IMG/VR virus record: IMGVR_UViG_3300031746_000003
Span: 1-64,000 of that record
Strand: one strand, 5' to 3'
Length of the DNA: 64,000 nt
Source: a virus
The notes under the pieces are model-generated. The model was given only the letters and a program-made list of their open reading frames with translations. It searched no databases and had not been told where the DNA came from. Of this stretch, positions 1 to 7,080 are shown piece after piece (the stretch's first letter is position 1; each line of letters starts with the position of its first letter). A program made the translations under genes and the position numbers.

Positions 1-2
1 TT

Positions 3-173
3 GGTGCCGGGGGGCAGAACACGAACGTCAGTGGAAACGGTGGCGCAGGTTCGGCCGGAACTGGCAACGGCTCAGGCGGTTCCGGTGGCAGCAGCGGCAA
101 CGCCTCGAATCGAGCCGGTGGTGTCGGCACGGTCGGCGCTATCCTTGTGCAAGAATACGGTTACGTCACGTAG
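3..173 (+). CDS. Glycine-rich tail-fibre-like protein, C-terminal end (5' partial)
   Basis: The reading frame is open from the window edge to the TAG at 171-173, and its start lies outside. The 56 visible residues are mostly Gly, Ser and Asn and end in GAILVQEYGYVT. A Gly-rich stretch followed by a short hydrophobic strand ending in E-Y is the usual end of phage tail-fibre or receptor-binding tips. This frame fits better than the overlapping frame from position 1, which has an Arg/Ser-rich product and runs on into the next gene. The next gene starts 9 bases later behind a GGAG site. The role is inferred from composition only. Confidence 0.55.
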   Translation, partial: GAGGQNTNVSGNGGAGSAGTGNGSGGSGGSSGNASNRAGGVGTVGAILVQEYGYVT

Positions 174-182
174 GAGAAGAAC

Positions 183-548
183 ATGCCTTTCATCATCACA
201 GCCCCCGAAACAAAGACCATCAGCCAGCAGTACGTACTCGGCACCGAAGTTCAGGTCGTGAACGCGACCCGAACCATCGACCGCGTGAACATCGAGCACA
301 TCATCACCAGTATGCCGATCAATAACCCGACCGGCGTCTCCATGACGGTCAAGTGGGCGCTCGGCTACATGGACGGAGTCGTATTCTTCCCGACCGAGCG
401 GGGCAGTGCCGAGCTGGCCGGTGAAGCGTTGCTGGCCAAGATGGTCGAGCCGGTGATTCCAGGGGCCACCCACTATGGTGATCACAAGGCCGCCCTATAC
501 GAGCTGCTAATCGAGCTAGGGCACATCCCGGCTGGAACTGTTGTATGA
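183..548 (+). CDS. Hypothetical protein next to the tail-fibre gene
   Basis: This 121-residue protein starts at an ATG preceded by AGGAGAAGAAC. It has no signal peptide, membrane segment or Cys motif that I can see. Alternating hydrophobic and polar residues in the first 70 positions suggest beta structure. Its position directly after the fibre tip suggests a tail or fibre accessory protein. I do not recognise the family. Confidence 0.7.
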   Translation: MPFIITAPETKTISQQYVLGTEVQVVNATRTIDRVNIEHIITSMPINNPTGVSMTVKWALGYMDGVVFFPTERGSAELAGEALLAKMVEPVIPGATHYGDHKAALYELLIELGHIPAGTVV

Positions 549-565
549 TAGTCTAAGATACTCCT

Positions 566-1108
566 ATGGCAGTTTTGCTAGTACAGAAGGTAGCCACCGC
601 TGTCCCACTTGAGCTCAGTATAGAGCAAGAGGGTGTCGGCGGTGTTATCGGTAAAGCTCCAACCGTGTCGCTCCGTGAGGGGGACACCGGAAACAGTTAT
701 TTAGACTGGGCGGACAACACCTTTAAAACGGTTGGTTGGACCATCAAGTTTCAGTCTATGACTGACATAGGAGTAGGTGTTTACCAGCGCCTACTAAATC
801 TATCCCTTGTCACCTCCGTACTGGCCGGAGACTTCTTAATAGCGGAGTATGCCGTGAACGATGGTGGAGATGTCATTGGCAATGACCTAGATACCCTCAT
901 CGTAAACGACACGACTACAGACCTATCTCTTCTACGTAAGTCGGTTACTAACAGACTGGAAGACTACCCAGGCAGCCCTGGGCATCTCATCCTGTTTGAC
1001 GACGATGGCACTACCCCGCTTAAGAACTGGGAGATACGCGACGCTTCTGGTGGAGCTGTGATAGCCACAGTGGGCTCCCCAGCTAAGAGGTCTGCGTCTA
1101 TCATATGA
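566..1108 (+). CDS. Putative baseplate/fibre-associated structural protein
   Basis: The product is 180 residues. Its C-terminal third follows a layout seen in many phage baseplate or fibre-associated proteins: VTNRLE, then LILFDDDGTTPLKNWEIRDA, then a small-residue tail ending in ASII. The link to that group is from memory of the pattern, not from a search. The stop overlaps the start of the next gene (ATGA), so the two are translationally coupled. Base composition is more AT-rich than in the preceding gene. Confidence 0.7.
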   Translation: MAVLLVQKVATAVPLELSIEQEGVGGVIGKAPTVSLREGDTGNSYLDWADNTFKTVGWTIKFQSMTDIGVGVYQRLLNLSLVTSVLAGDFLIAEYAVNDGGDVIGNDLDTLIVNDTTTDLSLLRKSVTNRLEDYPGSPGHLILFDDDGTTPLKNWEIRDASGGAVIATVGSPAKRSASII

Positions 1109-1332
1109 GCACTAGGACTGGCTTCTTAGCCCGTGGTGGCAGCATAGGGGTTGGTATCCTCAGCGTGACGCATGGGTACGGCCCACTGTCTGACACCCCG
1201 TTAATCTTTGAGGGAGCTCCCAAAGCTAAGGAAGGTGGGATAGGCCCCCTCACTGCTATTGCTAGGCAGCCAAAGCCCACGATCTTGTCTCTACATCGAG
1301 AAGTCGTACGTAGAAAAAGAGTACCTAAATAA
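1105..1332 (+). CDS. Small basic hypothetical protein
   Basis: This 75-residue protein starts in an ATGA overlap with the gene before it. The C-terminus is very basic (HREVVRRKRVPK) and the N-terminus is Gly-rich. It is the last plus-strand gene before a strong hairpin and converges on the minus-strand replication block. Function unknown. Confidence 0.6.
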   Translation: MSTRTGFLARGGSIGVGILSVTHGYGPLSDTPLIFEGAPKAKEGGIGPLTAIARQPKPTILSLHREVVRRKRVPK

Positions 1333-1337
1333 AAGCA

Positions 1338-1359
1338 TGGGGGGCCCGTAGGCCCCCCA
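1338..1359. terminator. Bidirectional terminator hairpin
   Basis: A perfect 9-bp stem (T + G6 + CC paired with GG + C6 + A) encloses a CGTA loop between two converging genes. It is preceded on the plus strand by an A-rich run, which becomes a T-run for minus-strand transcripts. It is well placed to stop transcription from both sides. Confidence 0.8.
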
Positions 1360-1362
1360 CTG

Positions 1363-1746
1363 CTAGTGCATCTTATCTACGTAGTCCCCTAGTCTCTCAG
1401 GGTGTTGTACAGCGGCATAGCGTAGAGCTACTCCGATGGTGAACAACGCCTGACTTATGGATAGGGTTATCGGCACCTGTTGCTCTTGCCGCTTTGACAT
1501 GTAGAACATCACCGCCTTGATGAAGAACATGTAAGGATTGTGGGCAGGGTGATGCATGGGGTGGCTAAGCTTGCTGGTATGGCCGCAAGTTGTGCACATC
1601 CACCATTTACTCATACCCTCCCACCACTGTTCTCCAGTACACAAGACTTGGTCGTTTATGTCCCATGTCGGGTCAAGCGCATTTAGGGCTTTGCCGTAAC
1701 CGGTACGCCAGGGTTCTAACTTAGCTAGTGTGCTTAGGTCGTGCAT
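1363..1746 (-). CDS. Hypothetical protein with Cys/His cluster
   Basis: The product is 127 residues from the ATG at 1746, which has AAGGA seven bases upstream. A longer GTG start at 1782 is open but lacks a site. Residues near the middle, CTTCGHTSKLSHPMHHPAH, carry a C-x-x-C and several His and could bind a metal. A hydrophobic segment follows (FFIKAVMFYM). It is the last gene of the minus-strand replication block. No family recognised. Confidence 0.7.
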   Translation of the reverse strand: MHDLSTLAKLEPWRTGYGKALNALDPTWDINDQVLCTGEQWWEGMSKWWMCTTCGHTSKLSHPMHHPAHNPYMFFIKAVMFYMSKRQEQQVPITLSISQALFTIGVALRYAAVQHPERLGDYVDKMH

Positions 1747-1778
1747 AGGTTGTCCTTCTGCAGTCGACCTTCCCTCGG

Positions 1779-1940
1779 TCACGTGTCAAAGACAGCAGCC
1801 CGAAGCTTTGTTCTGATGGCACTGTCTGAATCATCTGGCACATAGACCCCAAGCTCTTGGGCCAGTGCCCTCGCTTCGACTGGTGACATGCTGCTGATGC
1901 TCCCAGGTATCTCTACCAAGTCGGATACATCAGGCAGCAC
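1779..1940 (-). CDS. Small SAP/HeH-like protein
   Basis: This 53-residue frame starts at a GTG (1940) with AGGT just upstream; an internal ATG would give 36 residues. It fills an otherwise empty 180-base gap in the block. The segment MSPVEARALAQELGV, an acidic turn, then SAIRTKLRAAVF has the helix-turn-helix layout of SAP/HeH-type nucleic-acid-binding folds. The match is by eye and short, so the domain call is tentative, but coding periodicity and placement favour a real gene. Confidence 0.5.
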   Translation of the reverse strand: MLPDVSDLVEIPGSISSMSPVEARALAQELGVYVPDDSDSAIRTKLRAAVFDT

Positions 1941-1963
1941 GCTACCTGGCCAAAGCGAGCTTA

Positions 1964-2734
1964 CTATTTTCCCTCTTCTTCCTCGCTGTCTTCAGCGAGC
2001 TTCTCCATGACAGCCTGCACCCCTCCGTCGTCTAGCTCACTCAAGATGAGTGCAACCAGTGCCTCTCTGCTGATGTTCATCTGGCCCTCGACCAGCATCA
2101 ACAGCAGAAGACTCTGCACCTGAAGCATCTTTGCTTGTCCCAGCACGATATCGTAGAGCTCTGCTACCGTATCTGGGGTCTCTTCCAGTGCCTTGTCCAG
2201 CTTAGCCGTGGTGGCATGTAGGGAGCTCAGTATCTTGAGAACGACTCCTGGGTCTGACGGTGCCTGTGCTGCCTGAGGTGGCTGAAAGGCTACCATCTGC
2301 GGTGGGCCTTGATGCCCATTACCCGCCCCACCGATGTTACCTGGGTCACTAGCGGTGACTGGGGTACGCTGTACAGCAGGTGCCATAGGAGCTGGCATCC
2401 CCATGGGTGCAGGCTGTGGTGGCATTCGGGCCATCATCTGCGGTGCCATCATCGGCTGTGGTGGCATCTGCTGTGGCATCATCTGTGGAGGCTGTGGAGG
2501 CTGTGCTGGGCTCATCATGGACACTTGTGGAGCTGCTGGGGCATTCTGCAGCGCCGCTGCCAGCACAGCACCCTGCTCTGCGGGAGTAGCCAGCAGAAAA
2601 GTCTTCTGCCCCTCTGAATCGGCAGCATTGAGAACACCAAGCTGCATAGCCAAGCGGTACTTAACTGGCTTGGGTAGCAGAGCTAGGGAAGCTGGGTCTC
2701 TTGGCAGGGTCGACGGATCTGAAAATTGGTTCAT
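1964..2734 (-). CDS. Pro/Met/Gln-rich hypothetical protein
   Basis: This 256-residue protein has three parts. The N-terminal part (about 1-70) looks helical. The centre (about 70-165) is low-complexity and rich in Pro, Met and Gln. The C-terminal part (about 165-250) is helical and ends in the acidic tail EDSEEEEGK. Its ATG lies at the stop of the upstream gene (CTAGATG). Such a linker-plus-helical-end layout is typical of phage assembly or scaffold-like proteins, but here it sits with replication genes. Function unknown. Confidence 0.75.
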   Translation of the reverse strand: MNQFSDPSTLPRDPASLALLPKPVKYRLAMQLGVLNAADSEGQKTFLLATPAEQGAVLAAALQNAPAAPQVSMMSPAQPPQPPQMMPQQMPPQPMMAPQMMARMPPQPAPMGMPAPMAPAVQRTPVTASDPGNIGGAGNGHQGPPQMVAFQPPQAAQAPSDPGVVLKILSSLHATTAKLDKALEETPDTVAELYDIVLGQAKMLQVQSLLLLMLVEGQMNISREALVALILSELDDGGVQAVMEKLAEDSEEEEGK

Positions 2735-3094
2735 CTAGCGGGCACCTTTTCTGTACATTTTTAGTGAGCGTTCGCTGCCTCTATTTTCAACGAGGCACGT
2801 TACAACCTGTGTATCCAAACAGCCAAAACACTGACGTGGATCTCCAGATCTAGCTGGGCACTCTAACTGAGCTTCCAACTTCTTCCAGTGGTCCAGGATG
2901 TACCCCATCAACCCATGTCTCCAGGAATCAATGGGGTGCATCTCCTCAGTAATAGGTAGTGGAGCTATGCTGCCCCACAAGAAGCCTATTAACTCTTCGC
3001 GGGTGGTACTTGGCAGTACTGGTATCCCTTGTGTTCTACAGAGCTGGTAAAGCTCTGTGTCATTGCAGCTATCGAAGATATTCTCCGAGGTCAT
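2735..3094 (-). CDS. Hypothetical protein: SAP-like N-terminus and Cys motif
   Basis: The product has 119 residues. The N-terminus (TELYQLCRTQGIPVLPSTTR then EELIGFLW) resembles a SAP/HeH-type two-helix unit. The second half has CPARSGDPRQCFGCLDTQVVTC, a four-Cys arrangement that could hold zinc. The gene overlaps the end of the RusA-like gene by 26 bases, and AAGGAGG lies about 13 bases before the ATG. DNA binding is plausible but not shown. Confidence 0.65.
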   Translation of the reverse strand: MTSENIFDSCNDTELYQLCRTQGIPVLPSTTREELIGFLWGSIAPLPITEEMHPIDSWRHGLMGYILDHWKKLEAQLECPARSGDPRQCFGCLDTQVVTCLVENRGSERSLKMYRKGAR

Positions 3095-3518
3095 TCGGTA
3101 GCAACCCCTCCTTTTCTATGTCCCAGATACATAGGATAGTATTCTCACCACCCCACTCTACTTGGGCTTTTGTAACGGCCACTAGCAGATGTTGACTGTC
3201 ATCTGTGCCTGCGGCAGTTATGAAGGCGTCCTCTAGTAGCTTAATGCGATTACTGGCGTCTATTCGCTTATACCTACTTTCTGCTTTTTCTGGCCAAGTG
3301 TCATTCAGTATCTTTTCGAAGTACAGCTTAATGGCGACACCATAAGCTACGTTCTTCTTCAGCTGCTGGAGCTCAGCTGGATACGTGCGCACTAGGTACG
3401 CCGCCGTTTCTACCTTGTACTTCTTGCCCTCTTTACTGAGGGTCCTACCACCACGAGGTAGATTGAAGTAGGCGTGGTTAACGGTGGGAGGTACACCATT
3501 GATACGAAAGCACAGCAT
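3069..3518 (-). CDS. RusA-like Holliday junction resolvase
   Basis: At 149 residues this is close to the usual RusA length. RusA dimers cut four-way DNA junctions during phage recombination and packaging. The N-terminal 'INGVPPTVNHAYF' and the block RIDASNRIKLLEDAF (85-99) followed by TDDSQH (105-110) match the RusA layout R-x-D-x-D-N-x-x-K. The second Asp of the D-x-D pair is a Ser here (S89), while D87, N90, K93, D97 and D106/D107 are present. The family call is therefore good, but activity may rest on altered ligands. It sits next to two further nuclease genes. Confidence 0.8.
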   Translation of the reverse strand: MLCFRINGVPPTVNHAYFNLPRGGRTLSKEGKKYKVETAAYLVRTYPAELQQLKKNVAYGVAIKLYFEKILNDTWPEKAESRYKRIDASNRIKLLEDAFITAAGTDDSQHLLVAVTKAQVEWGGENTILCIWDIEKEGLLPNDLGEYLR

Positions 3519-4102
3519 TAGCGTGGGTACCCCTTGCCGGGCATTCTATTGGGCAAGTTACCACCCTGCCGCTCATCGTTGAACTCCATCTGCTTGATGA
3601 CTAGCACCCTGGAGATCATCTTGAGTTCCCTATCCAGTGTCTCGAAGTCGCTAGAGAGAATACCCTCACGTTGCTTTGCTCGCTGTAGCAAGATCTTCAG
3701 CTCTTTGTAGCGTGGGTCTAGCTCCACCAACTCCTCTATCTCTTTGTCCGTTGGCTTCTTTACACCAGAAGAGGTAGCCGCCATCTTGGCGCCAGTACGT
3801 AGAGAGATTTGGATGTAATCCATCTCGTTCTCTACCTGCAGTCTCTCCCCCTTAGTCCTAGCTAGCGTGTCTGACGTATAGGCTAGCCAGGCACACTTGC
3901 TGGTGTACAGCTGTGTGTACTTGTCATTGTCCTGCGTGGTGAGTTGGTCAGCCGTGATGCGCTGACAGGCTACCCTTGGCAGCTCACTGGGCATGAACCC
4001 CTCTCGCATCAGCTGCACCTGTACGTCATCAAAGGTGTTCCATTCATCGTGTGTACGAGCTTGTTCGCTAGAGCTCATACCTGCGTTAGCTGGTAGCTTC
4101 AC
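3518..4102 (-). CDS. Coiled-coil hypothetical protein of the recombination block
   Basis: This 194-residue protein is largely charged helix. Residues 75-165 read as a coiled coil (KGERLQVENEMDYIQ, then KELKILLQRAKQREGIL). The tail is basic and Gly/Asn-rich. It overlaps both neighbours by 1-4 bases, between a resolvase and a Cas4/RecB-like nuclease, so a helper role in recombination is likely. I do not recognise the family. Confidence 0.7.
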   Translation of the reverse strand: MKLPANAGMSSSEQARTHDEWNTFDDVQVQLMREGFMPSELPRVACQRITADQLTTQDNDKYTQLYTSKCAWLAYTSDTLARTKGERLQVENEMDYIQISLRTGAKMAATSSGVKKPTDKEIEELVELDPRYKELKILLQRAKQREGILSSDFETLDRELKMISRVLVIKQMEFNDERQGGNLPNRMPGKGYPR

Positions 4103-4971
4103 TTTAGCTTCCTCGGTGTTAGTGCCCTTGAGACCTGGGTCGGGGCGTTCTTTGGTTTCAGGTAGTTAGGTTTGCACTCATGCCCAAAGGGGCACCAACC
4201 ACAGGGCTGACCCTCTTCTCTGTCTGGCAACACACCAGTTGCCGTGGCTACGTCAGCCAAGGCATGGGCATTCGCAAATCTATGTTCCAGTGTCTCCCAC
4301 AGCTTAGGGTCAAACTTGCTGAGGTACGGGGGGGAACAGTCTGTGTAGTTCTGGTTAGACTTATTGTAGTAGAGCACCCACATTAGAGGGACGTCTAAGC
4401 AAGCCATGTATAGGCATGTCTGCTCCTTGTGGTCCTTCTTAGGCTCGTTGGTTTTCTCATACTCTCCGGCAGATGCTGTCTTTATCTCAACACCGACGCG
4501 CATTACTGGTACGCCGTCATCGCAGAATGTGAAGATACCGTCACAGCTAGAGTGGATGTTCCACTCTTTTGCTAGCTCTTGATGCTCTGGGGAGATGCGG
4601 GCTTCGTCTTCGAACAGCAGTGCCCCGTTGCTAGCAGCAGCCATCCTGTGGAAGTCATTCTGCAGCATGGAGTGAAGCGCGTTACCTACCCTGAAGCGCC
4701 TCGTCATGCCGACGTTTCTGGTGGCCGGGTCTACCCAGCGTTTAGTGTTGGTGAGGGAGTACACCACCTTCCTAAAGCAGCCAGATATCTCTGAGGCGTG
4801 AAGGCCCGCTGCTCTACCTCCTTCACCACCAATGTCCACCTTGTACTCAAAGCCACCAGGGTCAGCAGCTAAGAAGGTATCGTACATATCTCCTAGCTGC
4901 ATTGCCCTCTTTATCAGTGGCTCTAGGTCAGTGGCAGGTCTAGTTAGGTCACTGATTGACAGTAGCTGCAT
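4099..4971 (-). CDS. Cas4/RecB-like PD-(D/E)XK exonuclease with Fe-S cluster
   Basis: The 290-residue protein carries the full RecB-type nuclease motif set: H100 in GNALH, D144 in SSCDG, E162-I-K164, and Q184-x3-Y188. It also has the four Cys expected for a 4Fe-4S cluster: C65 in SEISGC near the N-terminus, and C257, C260 and C266 near the C-terminus. That split arrangement is the signature of the Cas4/AddB group. These enzymes resect DNA ends to give single-stranded tails. Next to a RecA-like recombinase, end processing for recombination or replication restart is the natural reading. Confidence 0.85.
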   Translation of the reverse strand: MQLLSISDLTRPATDLEPLIKRAMQLGDMYDTFLAADPGGFEYKVDIGGEGGRAAGLHASEISGCFRKVVYSLTNTKRWVDPATRNVGMTRRFRVGNALHSMLQNDFHRMAAASNGALLFEDEARISPEHQELAKEWNIHSSCDGIFTFCDDGVPVMRVGVEIKTASAGEYEKTNEPKKDHKEQTCLYMACLDVPLMWVLYYNKSNQNYTDCSPPYLSKFDPKLWETLEHRFANAHALADVATATGVLPDREEGQPCGWCPFGHECKPNYLKPKNAPTQVSRALTPRKLK

Positions 4972-5299
4972 TTACTAGGTTCTCCCAGTCTGAGAAGGGT
5001 ATCAGTACCCAACGTTCTTCTGTACGTAGAGTACCCGGATCTTTGAAGTCGATTACGAAGGCAGGAGTCTCAGACCCGTAGCACTCGCTACGTATCTTCA
5101 GGAGGTCAGCGCGTGTGACCGAGTAAGATTTGTTAGAGGTGTACTTAGCCTCTATTCGCAACTTACCCTTCACTCGCACATCACCCTTAAGGCCTGGGAT
5201 AGCACCAGACCCTGGTTGACGCCTACCACCCATGCTGGTCGCTATCTCTGACTCTTGTTTGGCAGAAGCTCGCTTTGTGCGCTTACCTGTAGTCTTCAT
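4949..5299 (-). CDS. Small PD-(D/E)XK endonuclease (Holliday-junction-resolvase-like)
   Basis: The 116-residue product starts at the ATG of a TAATG overlap with the RecA-like gene. A GTG at 5314 is an alternative. Motifs are E16, the G-D pair at 39-40 (LKGD), E50-A-K52, and the following S/T-rich strand with 'ADLLKIRSE'. This is the core of small archaeal Hjc-like and phage nucleases of the PD-(D/E)XK superfamily. It could cleave junctions or flaps. Its presence beside RusA means the phage carries two junction-type nucleases. Confidence 0.75.
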   Translation of the reverse strand: MKTTGKRTKRASAKQESEIATSMGGRRQPGSGAIPGLKGDVRVKGKLRIEAKYTSNKSYSVTRADLLKIRSECYGSETPAFVIDFKDPGTLRTEERWVLIPFSDWENLVNAATVNQ

Positions 5300-6606
5300 T
5301 AGCGATACTGACACTGAAGCCCACTGGCTGCTAGTACTTCACGTCGGACATGCAGTTCGAACTCGAAGTCGACCTGCATCATCTTTCTGAATGCAGGCAT
5401 TCCCGGTATGTCTTTCACACCGGTTATCTGTCCAGTCTCAGGGCTAACCATACTGATCTTCTTGTTATGCTCCACAATCAGGCCGAGCATTATTGCCTTC
5501 TGGATTACAGACTCAACCAGGTCAACGCCTATGGAACCACTGGTTGGGTAGTAGAACTCAGCCTCACCACGGACGTTGTCAGTAGCGCCTGCTTTGCCCT
5601 TCTCTAGTTCCCAGTGCATTACCTTACCCACGATGTGCTTCTTACCATCTGTGGTTTTCCAGATACGCTCACCATCGTTTAGAGCAATGTCTAGAAGCTT
5701 ACCGTGCTTACCAGCCCAGGCTCCTACAGCAGCGTGTGGCTTGATGTACTTCTGCATGTGCGCAGGAGCATTGGCTCTGTCCTGGTTAGCCCTTACCTGC
5801 GCCAAGAAGATCAATGTGGTCTCTATCAGACCGTTTAATCCAGTGGTGAGCGGGTAGTAGTGCAGTAGGAACTTCGTGATGAGGGAGGCGTTAGCAGCCC
5901 TCTTAGACTCATCGTCTAGGTCTTTAGCTGCATCAGCTCCTGGGAGCAGGGCACTAACAGAGTCTAAACCGATGATGTTGAACACGTTGAGCTTAACTGA
6001 CTCTAGTACGGCGTTAAGAATCTCCTCACCGGTACTGCCACGTATGATGACTACCTGGCCAGTCTGCTCCTTGAAACTCGCGTACTCATCTGCAGTGTAC
6101 TCCGGGATACCTCGGTCAGACCTGAATCTGTTCCAGCCACTTATGATGTCGTCTGGGATGGCTATCTTCATTCCAGCTAGGATAGCTAGAGAGTAGTCAG
6201 GGGCAGACTCTACGGGAACTATGCCTACGCAAGAAGCATCCCCGTAAAGCCGTTGGCACATAGCCATGTAGCGGTACATCAGGTACGTCTTACCGGCATT
6301 GTCAGGGCCAGAGATGTACGAGATGCCACCGGCTGGAAGACCACCACCAGTGTCTAGGTCCAGTTGCATGATGCCAGACGGCCTACGTAGCCCGTAGGGG
6401 TTGGCCACGTCACAGGCGAAGGCCAGTGTGGTCTTCTTGTTGTCTGAGTTGAGCTTCTGCATCAACCCCCTCACAACCATCAACTTGTGGCTGGCTGTGG
6501 CACCAGTTATCCCGGTGTGATGACTAACGGGGTCGGCTTTTTCAACCGGCCCCGCTGTCTTATCTTTACGCTTCTGAATCTTCTTCTTAGCTTTTTTAGC
6601 CGCCAT
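5299..6606 (-). CDS. RecA/UvsX-like recombinase
   Basis: I chose the ATG at 6606 (435 residues) because AAAGGAAAAG lies just upstream; a longer start at 6645 lacks a site. Walker A is G100-PDNAGKT107 and Walker B ends at D215 in NIIGLDSVSAL. The N-terminal 35 residues are Lys-rich. The hydrophobic strand before each motif and the 'FLAQVRANQDRAN' segment fit the RecA core. RecA-type proteins coat single-stranded DNA and drive strand exchange. It is longer than bacterial RecA (about 350 residues), with extra C-terminal sequence. Nuclease genes follow directly. Confidence 0.88.
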   Translation of the reverse strand: MAAKKAKKKIQKRKDKTAGPVEKADPVSHHTGITGATASHKLMVVRGLMQKLNSDNKKTTLAFACDVANPYGLRRPSGIMQLDLDTGGGLPAGGISYISGPDNAGKTYLMYRYMAMCQRLYGDASCVGIVPVESAPDYSLAILAGMKIAIPDDIISGWNRFRSDRGIPEYTADEYASFKEQTGQVVIIRGSTGEEILNAVLESVKLNVFNIIGLDSVSALLPGADAAKDLDDESKRAANASLITKFLLHYYPLTTGLNGLIETTLIFLAQVRANQDRANAPAHMQKYIKPHAAVGAWAGKHGKLLDIALNDGERIWKTTDGKKHIVGKVMHWELEKGKAGATDNVRGEAEFYYPTSGSIGVDLVESVIQKAIMLGLIVEHNKKISMVSPETGQITGVKDIPGMPAFRKMMQVDFEFELHVRREVLAASGLQCQYR

Positions 6607-6760
6607 TCTTTTCCTTTTCAAACGGTTCAGAACCGTGTTCCTCACAGAGAAGTACGTTGCCGTGCTTTACTGGCGTTTTGCCACAGATGGGGCAGCCTTT
6701 GGCTGACTGCTTTTCCATGGCTTCTTGATCGATGTTTTCGTTGACGCCGAACTTGTCCAT
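6596..6760 (-). CDS. Small zinc-ribbon protein
   Basis: A 54-residue frame starts at the ATG at 6760 and ends at a TAA at 6596, overlapping the HU-like gene by 94 bases and the RecA start by 11 bases. It contains CPICGKTPVKHGNVLLCEEH, a compact C-x2-C/C-x2-H ribbon. AAAGG lies just upstream of the ATG. The clean ribbon and overlap with the downstream start argue for a real gene in a different frame from both neighbours. An internal ATG at 6718 would give 40 residues. Likely a small nucleic-acid- or protein-binding zinc ribbon. Confidence 0.7.
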   Translation of the reverse strand: MDKFGVNENIDQEAMEKQSAKGCPICGKTPVKHGNVLLCEEHGSEPFEKEKNGG

Positions 6761-7080
6761 CTGCCTTTGTATCCTTCGTGCAGCTGCTGCTTGAATGCAG
6801 GAGCTTTGGCAAAGTGTACTCGTAGGCGTACTGGAACGTCTACTACTATTGTTCCAGTATTCTGGCCCTTCTTGAAGTTGCCCTTCTTGAGCACGGCCCT
6901 CTTACCGCCTACCTCTGCCGTGAGCTTGAAGCGGCCTAGGCTATCTACGTAGGCCACCCCATCCTCCATGATGGTGTTCTTCAGCTCTTGGACGAAGGCA
7001 GCGGTAATGAGGGCGACCTGCTTTTTGTTTATTCCCAGGTCTGCAGCAACGGCTAGGTCCAGCTCAAGCTTCTTCTTCAC
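6667..7080 (-). CDS. HU/IHF-like DNA-binding protein
   Basis: The 137-residue product starts with GTG in a GTGA overlap with the polymerase stop. Residues 1-95 follow the HU fold: two N-terminal helices with 'INKKQVALITAAFVQEL', 'LGRFKLTAE', then a basic beta arm and 'VPVRLRVHFAKAPAFKQQL'. The tail past residue 100 is Lys/Ser/Pro-rich and overlaps the zinc-ribbon gene in another frame. HU-type proteins bend and compact DNA. Here it would assist replication or recombination. Confidence 0.78.
   Translation of the reverse strand: MKKKLELDLAVAADLGINKKQVALITAAFVQELKNTIMEDGVAYVDSLGRFKLTAEVGGKRAVLKKGNFKKGQNTGTIVVDVPVRLRVHFAKAPAFKQQLHEGYKGRWTSSASTKTSIKKPWKSSQPKAAPSVAKRQ

Noticed and set aside
72-485. 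Long minus-strand open frame opposite the first genes
   Set aside because: It mirrors the codon pattern of the plus-strand genes, has a His/Asp-rich product without family character, and lacks a ribosome binding site.
2309-2738. Several plus-strand frames with Cys/Gly/His-rich products
   Set aside because: They are translations of the complement of a Pro/Met/Gln repeat region and have no start signals.
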